NCBI GenBank assembly: GCA_035460165.1
Contig: DATHWW010000017.1
Span: forward strand, 62,001-126,000
Length of the DNA stretch: 64,000 bases
Direction: 5' to 3'
Source: MM2 sp035460165
Lineage (GTDB): Bacteria > Pseudomonadota > Gammaproteobacteria > Burkholderiales > Methylophilaceae
Shown here: positions 59,885 through 64,000 of the stretch, in pieces
Numbering within the stretch: position 1 is the first letter of the stretch
Layout: every line of letters starts with the position of its first letter
The notes under the pieces: model-generated
Databases searched by the model: none
What the model saw: only the letters and a program-made list of their open reading frames with translations
Told to the model about the DNA's origin: nothing
Translations under genes and position numbers: made by a program

Positions 59885-62486
59885 TCAAGCTTGGCATAGT
59901 CTGCATCACGAGGATGTCGCCCGACACCTTGCTACCGATCTTGCGCACGGGCTGACCGCCGCCGAAGCCGCCAGCCGGCTGGAACAACATGGCCCGAACG
60001 CGCTGCCGGAAGGCAAACGGCGCAGCCCGCTGCGCATACTCCTCTCGCAATTCGCCGATGTCATGATCCTCGTGTTGCTGGCCGCGGCAGCCGTTTCGAT
60101 GTTTGTCGGCGAGATCCAGGACACGCTCGCCATCATCGTCATCGTGGTGCTCAACGCGGTGATAGGTTTCATACAGGAATACCGTACCGAGCGCGCCATT
60201 GCCGCGTTGCGCCAGATGTCCTCGCCCACCATACGCGTGCGGCGCGACGGAGAAATCGCGACCTTGCCCTCGCACGAAATCGTCCCCGGCGACATAGTGT
60301 TTTTCGAAGCCGGCAATATTGTTCCAGCCGATGTGCGGCTTGCGGAAATCGCCCATCTGCGTATCGCCGAAGCCGCGCTCACCGGCGAATCCAATCCGGT
60401 GGAAAAGGCCATGCAACCGCTTGAGAGGGCAGATTTTCCGCTGGGCGATCGCAGCAACATGGCCTACAAAGGCACCACGGTGACCTACGGCCGCGGCAGC
60501 GGCATCGTTGTCGCCACCGGCCCCGCTACGGAGTTAGGCAAGATCGCGGGCTTGCTTTCCGGCGCCAAAGAGGGCAAGACACCGCTGCAAAAACGGTTGG
60601 CCAGTTTCGGCGGCCGCCTCGCGGTCGCCGTACTCGCCATCTGCGTGATCGTTTTCGCCGCCGGGCTACTGCGCGGCGAATCGCCGCTGCTGATGTTCAT
60701 GACGGCCGTCAGCCTCGCCGTCGCAGCGATCCCCGAAGCACTGCCCGCGGTGATCGCCGTATCGCTCGCACTCGGCGCCTACCGCATGGTAGGACAAAAA
60801 GCGTTGGTACGCCGCCTGCCGGCCGTCGAGACGCTGGGCTCCATCACCTTTATCTGCTCCGACAAGACCGGCACGCTGACGCAGAACCGCATGCACGCCG
60901 AAGCGTTCTTCGCCAATGGCACTGGCCAGCCGGCTCCGGATCAGCCGCTTTGGCGCACCTTGTTCGAAGCGCTCGCGCTCAACAGCGACGCAACGCTGGG
61001 GAAAACCGGCGATGCTACCGGCGACCCGACAGAAATTGCCTTGCTGGAAACCGCGCTCGAACACGGCGCGGACCGAGCAACACTTGTAAGTGCGCAGTCG
61101 CGAGTAGGCGAGGTTCCTTTCGATTCCGAGCGCAAGTGCATGACCACCCTGCATCGGCAGGAAGCCGGTTTTGTCGCCTATGCCAAGGGCGCCCCGGAAA
61201 GCATTCTGCAATGCTGTAATAGCCAGCTTGGAAGCGAAGGTCCTGTTCCACTGCAAAGCGACCAATGGCAGATGCAAGCCGAAACCATGGCGCAATCCGG
61301 GCTGCGCGTCATTGCTGTCGCAATGCGCAGGTTCGATGCACTGCCGGAACCGCTGACCGACGTCGAGCGCGACCTGACACTGTTGGGCCTTGTCGGCCTG
61401 ATGGATCCGCCTCGCCCTGAAGCGCATCATGCCGTCGCCGAATGCAAGACCGCCGGGATCACGCCGGTGATGATTACCGGCGACCACCCAGCGACCGCCC
61501 TGACCATCGCGCGTCGCTTGGGCATCGTCGAGAATGGCGGCGCAGTGGCCCTCACCGGCGCCGATCTCAACATCTTGTCGGATGATGAACTACGCCAGCG
61601 CGTCGAAAATGTCCGGGTCTACGCCCGTGTCGATCCCGCACAGAAAATCCGCATTGTCGACGCGTTGCAAGCCAACGGCGAATTCGTAGCAATGACCGGC
61701 GACGGCGTCAACGACGCGCCTGCGCTCAAATCCTCGGACATCGGCGTGGCAATGGGCAAGGGCGGCACCGACGTGGCGCGCGAGTCGGCGCATATGATCC
61801 TGCTTGACGACAACTTCGCCACTATCGTGCATGCGGTGCGCGAAGGGCGGCGCATCTTCGACAACATCCGCAAGTTCATCAAATACGCTATGACCGGCAA
61901 TGCCGGTGAAATCTGGGTGATCCTGCTCGCCCCACTCTTTGGCCTGCCCCTCCCGCTGCTGCCGATTCATATTCTATGGGTCAACCTCGTCACCGATGGT
62001 TTGCCCGGCATCACGCTCGCCGTCGAACCGGCCGAGCGTCAGGTGATGCAACGCCCGCCGCGCCCGTCGCAGGAAAGCATTTTTGCGCATGGTATGTGGC
62101 AGCATATCGTGTCGGTCGGCCTGCTGATGGGTGGGGTGACGCTGCTGACTCAGGCTTGGACAATCTATCGGGAAGGCGCGCATTGGCAAAGCATGGTGTT
62201 TACCGTGCTGACGCTGTCGCAACTGGGGCACGTGCTGGCGGTGCGTTCCGAACGCGAATCCATCTTTACCCTCGGATTCTTTTCCAACCGGCCGCTGTTA
62301 TTCGTGCTGATCGCCACCGTCGCGTTGCAGATGGCGACGCTTTACGTTCCGGTACTTAACCCGATCTTCCGCACAGAGCCACTCACCGCATCGGAATTGG
62401 CAGCCTGCTTCGCCATCTCCAGCGTTGTATTCTGGGGTGTCGAAGCCGAAAAATGGCTGGTGCGGCGCGGCTGGCTGTATCGCTGA
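59868..62486 (+). CDS. P2-type cation-transporting ATPase (Ca2+-like)
   Basis: 872 residues. Actuator TGES (LTGESNPVEKAM), phosphorylation Asp332 in CSDKTGTLTQNRM, hinge MTGDGVNDAPALKSSDIG. Membrane ion-site residues match Ca2+ pumps: AAIPEALPAVIAV in M4, GNAGEIWVILLAPLFGLP in M5 (Asn and Glu of the N-x-x-E pair), and LWVNLVTDGLPGITLAVEP in M6. Likely a Ca2+ or related divalent cation exporter, though P2-type alkali pumps share parts of this. The start at 59868 lies inside cydX in another frame, so it is tied to the cyd operon. Confidence 0.92.
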   Translation: MTPAPDQAWHSLHHEDVARHLATDLAHGLTAAEAASRLEQHGPNALPEGKRRSPLRILLSQFADVMILVLLAAAAVSMFVGEIQDTLAIIVIVVLNAVIGFIQEYRTERAIAALRQMSSPTIRVRRDGEIATLPSHEIVPGDIVFFEAGNIVPADVRLAEIAHLRIAEAALTGESNPVEKAMQPLERADFPLGDRSNMAYKGTTVTYGRGSGIVVATGPATELGKIAGLLSGAKEGKTPLQKRLASFGGRLAVAVLAICVIVFAAGLLRGESPLLMFMTAVSLAVAAIPEALPAVIAVSLALGAYRMVGQKALVRRLPAVETLGSITFICSDKTGTLTQNRMHAEAFFANGTGQPAPDQPLWRTLFEALALNSDATLGKTGDATGDPTEIALLETALEHGADRATLVSAQSRVGEVPFDSERKCMTTLHRQEAGFVAYAKGAPESILQCCNSQLGSEGPVPLQSDQWQMQAETMAQSGLRVIAVAMRRFDALPEPLTDVERDLTLLGLVGLMDPPRPEAHHAVAECKTAGITPVMITGDHPATALTIARRLGIVENGGAVALTGADLNILSDDELRQRVENVRVYARVDPAQKIRIVDALQANGEFVAMTGDGVNDAPALKSSDIGVAMGKGGTDVARESAHMILLDDNFATIVHAVREGRRIFDNIRKFIKYAMTGNAGEIWVILLAPLFGLPLPLLPIHILWVNLVTDGLPGITLAVEPAERQVMQRPPRPSQESIFAHGMWQHIVSVGLLMGGVTLLTQAWTIYREGAHWQSMVFTVLTLSQLGHVLAVRSERESIFTLGFFSNRPLLFVLIATVALQMATLYVPVLNPIFRTEPLTASELAACFAISSVVFWGVEAEKWLVRRGWLYR

Positions 62487-62585
62487 CGGCAGTATCGCCG
62501 CTGGCATTCGCGTCCGATTCGGTTCACACTGCAATCTGGCCGTGATCGATAGAGCATCCTACCGACGGCTGAAAGGGGGTACATC

Positions 62586-63617
62586 GTGACTACTCGATTT
62601 CCGCTCCTGATCATAGGTTTGTTGTGCCTGCTCGCCGCAGGTTGCAGCACGACCCAAGCCCCTCCCGAAAAATCCGATCTCACCTCGCCCGCCCGCATTA
62701 CCGTGCTATACGACGCATTCGGCAAATCTTCGGCCATGAAGAAGGACTGGGGGTATGCCGCGCTGATCGAATATCAAGGCAAACGCATCCTGTTCGATAC
62801 AGGCAACGATGCCGAAGTGTTGGAGCAGAATGCCAAGGCCAGCGGCGTCGACCTCAGCCGGCTGGATTTTGTGGTGATGTCGCACCGCCATGGCGACCAC
62901 ATGGGCGGCATGAGCTATCTGTTGCGCGTCAATCCCAAGGTTGTTATCTATGCGCCCAAAGAAGGGTTCGGGGTGTACGGCGCCGACCTGCCCAGCAGTT
63001 TTTATCGCAAGGATGACACGCTGCCGCGGGAGCAACGTTATTTCGGCGGCACGCCGCCCGAAGTCATGCGCTTCGGCTCCGCTTGGCCGGAGGCACACTT
63101 TACGCTGATCGAACGTGACACCGAGATCGCACCGGGCATCCATCTGATCGCGCTCGTCTCCGACAAACCCGGCACGCTCGAACTGCGCGAACTCTCGCTG
63201 GCCATCGAGACGCCCGCCGGGATGGTGCTGGTCGTCGGTTGCGCGCATCCTGGCATCGATCGTATCGTAGCTGCCGCAGCACGCATCGATACCCGCATCC
63301 TGCTGGTCGCGGGTGGGCTGCATCTGGTGGTCGCGCCAGACCCCGAAATCGAACGCATCGTCCGCGCCCTACACGATAGTTATCAGGTGGGTTTCATCGC
63401 GCCGGGGCATTGCACCGGCGAAGCAACTTTCACGGCACTGTTGCGCGCCTTTGGCGACCGGAACATTTATGCCGGTCTGGGTACTCGCATCGCGTTCGGC
63501 GATCTGCCCCATCGGTCCAAGATGAATGCGCGCCTGGATGTTACTGAGTTGCTGAGCTATCGCAAACTATTGCGGGAGCACGACGAAGAGCATCGACACC
63601 TGGCGCAACGAAACTAA
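62586..63617 (+). CDS. MBL-fold metallohydrolase lipoprotein
   Basis: 343 residues with GTG start after AAGGGGG. Lipoprotein signal LLCLLAAGC. Metallo-beta-lactamase motif HRHGDH (His100, His102, Asp104, His105) in VVMSHRHGDHMGGMSYLL, and GHCTGEATF near the C-terminus. It resembles the dihydropterin-RFAP synthase-like MBL proteins (MJ0301 type). Its exact reaction cannot be stated. Convergent with lspA. Confidence 0.88.
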   Translation: MTTRFPLLIIGLLCLLAAGCSTTQAPPEKSDLTSPARITVLYDAFGKSSAMKKDWGYAALIEYQGKRILFDTGNDAEVLEQNAKASGVDLSRLDFVVMSHRHGDHMGGMSYLLRVNPKVVIYAPKEGFGVYGADLPSSFYRKDDTLPREQRYFGGTPPEVMRFGSAWPEAHFTLIERDTEIAPGIHLIALVSDKPGTLELRELSLAIETPAGMVLVVGCAHPGIDRIVAAAARIDTRILLVAGGLHLVVAPDPEIERIVRALHDSYQVGFIAPGHCTGEATFTALLRAFGDRNIYAGLGTRIAFGDLPHRSKMNARLDVTELLSYRKLLREHDEEHRHLAQRN

Positions 63618-63635
63618 CGCCAGGAGTGGCTGACC

Positions 63636-64000
63636 TCAAGGGCGCAGTGAGCCCTCCTGCTTTCCGGCGTGCACCTTTTCTTCGATCAGGCCATCCCACA
63701 GCAGCAGGATCACACCCACGGTGATCGTCGAGTCGGCGACGTTGAAGGCCGGCCAGTAGAAAGTTTCGTAGTGGAAGAACAGGAAGTCCACCACGTAGCC
63801 CAGCGTTAGGCGGTCGTAGAGATTACCCAGCGCGCCGCCCAGCACTAAGCTGAGCGCGAAACAGAACAGTTTCTTTTCCGGGTGTTTGCGCAGCAAGTGA
63901 ATAATCACGCCGGAAGCGATAATGGCAAAGGCGCTGAAAAACACCCGCTGCCAGCCGCCGGCCCCAGCCAGAAAGCTGAACGCCGCGCCTTCGTTGTGAA
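63636..64000 (-). CDS. lspA: signal peptidase II (5' end beyond window)
   Basis: Lipoprotein signal peptidase, about 121 residues visible. The open frame reaches the right edge as HNEGAAFSFLAGAGGWQR, so the start codon is outside; the GTG at 63944 is internal. Catalytic dyad regions are GALGNLYDRLTLGYVVDF and FNVADSTITVGVILL. Processes the lipoproteins, several of which are encoded in this window. Confidence 0.95.
   Translation of the reverse strand, partial: HNEGAAFSFLAGAGGWQRVFFSAFAIIASGVIIHLLRKHPEKKLFCFALSLVLGGALGNLYDRLTLGYVVDFLFFHYETFYWPAFNVADSTITVGVILLLWDGLIEEKVHAGKQEGSLRP

Noticed and set aside
1..64000. CRISPR arrays, rRNA genes, intact insertion sequences or prophage genes
   Set aside because: No regularly spaced repeats, no rRNA-like stretches and no transposase, capsid or intact integrase frames were seen.

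Overview
This is chromosomal DNA from a Gram-negative bacterium, most likely a betaproteobacterium of the Nitrosomonadales (Gallionella/Sideroxydans-like). The reasons are the gene orders (gpmI - rhodanese - grxC - secB - gpsA, pcnB-folK-dNK-panBCD, bioBFHCD), the cydP-cydABX bd oxidase cluster beside a RegBA-type system, and the moderately high GC. The taxonomic call is an inference.

Left end (1-8700): an accessory-looking block. It holds the 3' end of a FabF-type ketoacyl synthase, an NTF2/SnoaL-like protein and a complete RND efflux system: an outer membrane factor divergent from TetR, then membrane fusion protein and pump. Two near-identical 26-bp palindromes, one in each intergenic gap of this system, look like TetR operators. 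The block ends beside a decayed tyrosine-recombinase fragment, a strong terminator and tRNA-Arg(ACG).

8.9-23.3 kb: housekeeping. tsaB-rimI-UDG, lemA and two TPM-domain genes, proS, a lytic transglycosylase, a DUF1097 membrane protein, an exported protein, a glycosyltransferase, then the tightly overlapped pcnB-folK-deoxynucleoside kinase-panB-panC-panD run. 23.4-29.6 kb (minus strand): a cytoplasmic-type chemoreceptor and a full biotin operon (membrane protein-bioB-bioF-bioH-bioC-bioD). 29.6-46.5 kb: comF, trmL, gpsA, an SH3 protein, secB, grxC, a membrane rhodanese, an ArsR regulator with a SqrR/BigR-like cysteine pair, gpmI, an EnvC-like protein, a run of small metabolic and envelope genes, and clpB. 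46.8-50.7 kb: a two-gene c-di-GMP operon (GGDEF-EAL and HD-GYP). 50.8-54.5 kb: a TonB receptor, an Asp-box propeller and an exported thioredoxin-like protein. 54.9-62.5 kb: a RegB/RegA-like redox two-component pair, cydP-cydA-cydB-cydX and an overlapping P-type cation ATPase. The right end holds an MBL-fold lipoprotein and a partial lspA.

The most unusual feature is a dispersed family of three non-coding elements (30892-31035, 33381-33667, 54605-54873). Each has long terminal inverted repeats that match within a copy but differ between copies. All share a related core with a central hairpin, and each is bounded by a 3-bp TTA/TAA direct repeat. Two copies lie exactly on the TAA stop codon of a gene. 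They look like miniature transposable elements whose internal pairing is maintained by covariation.
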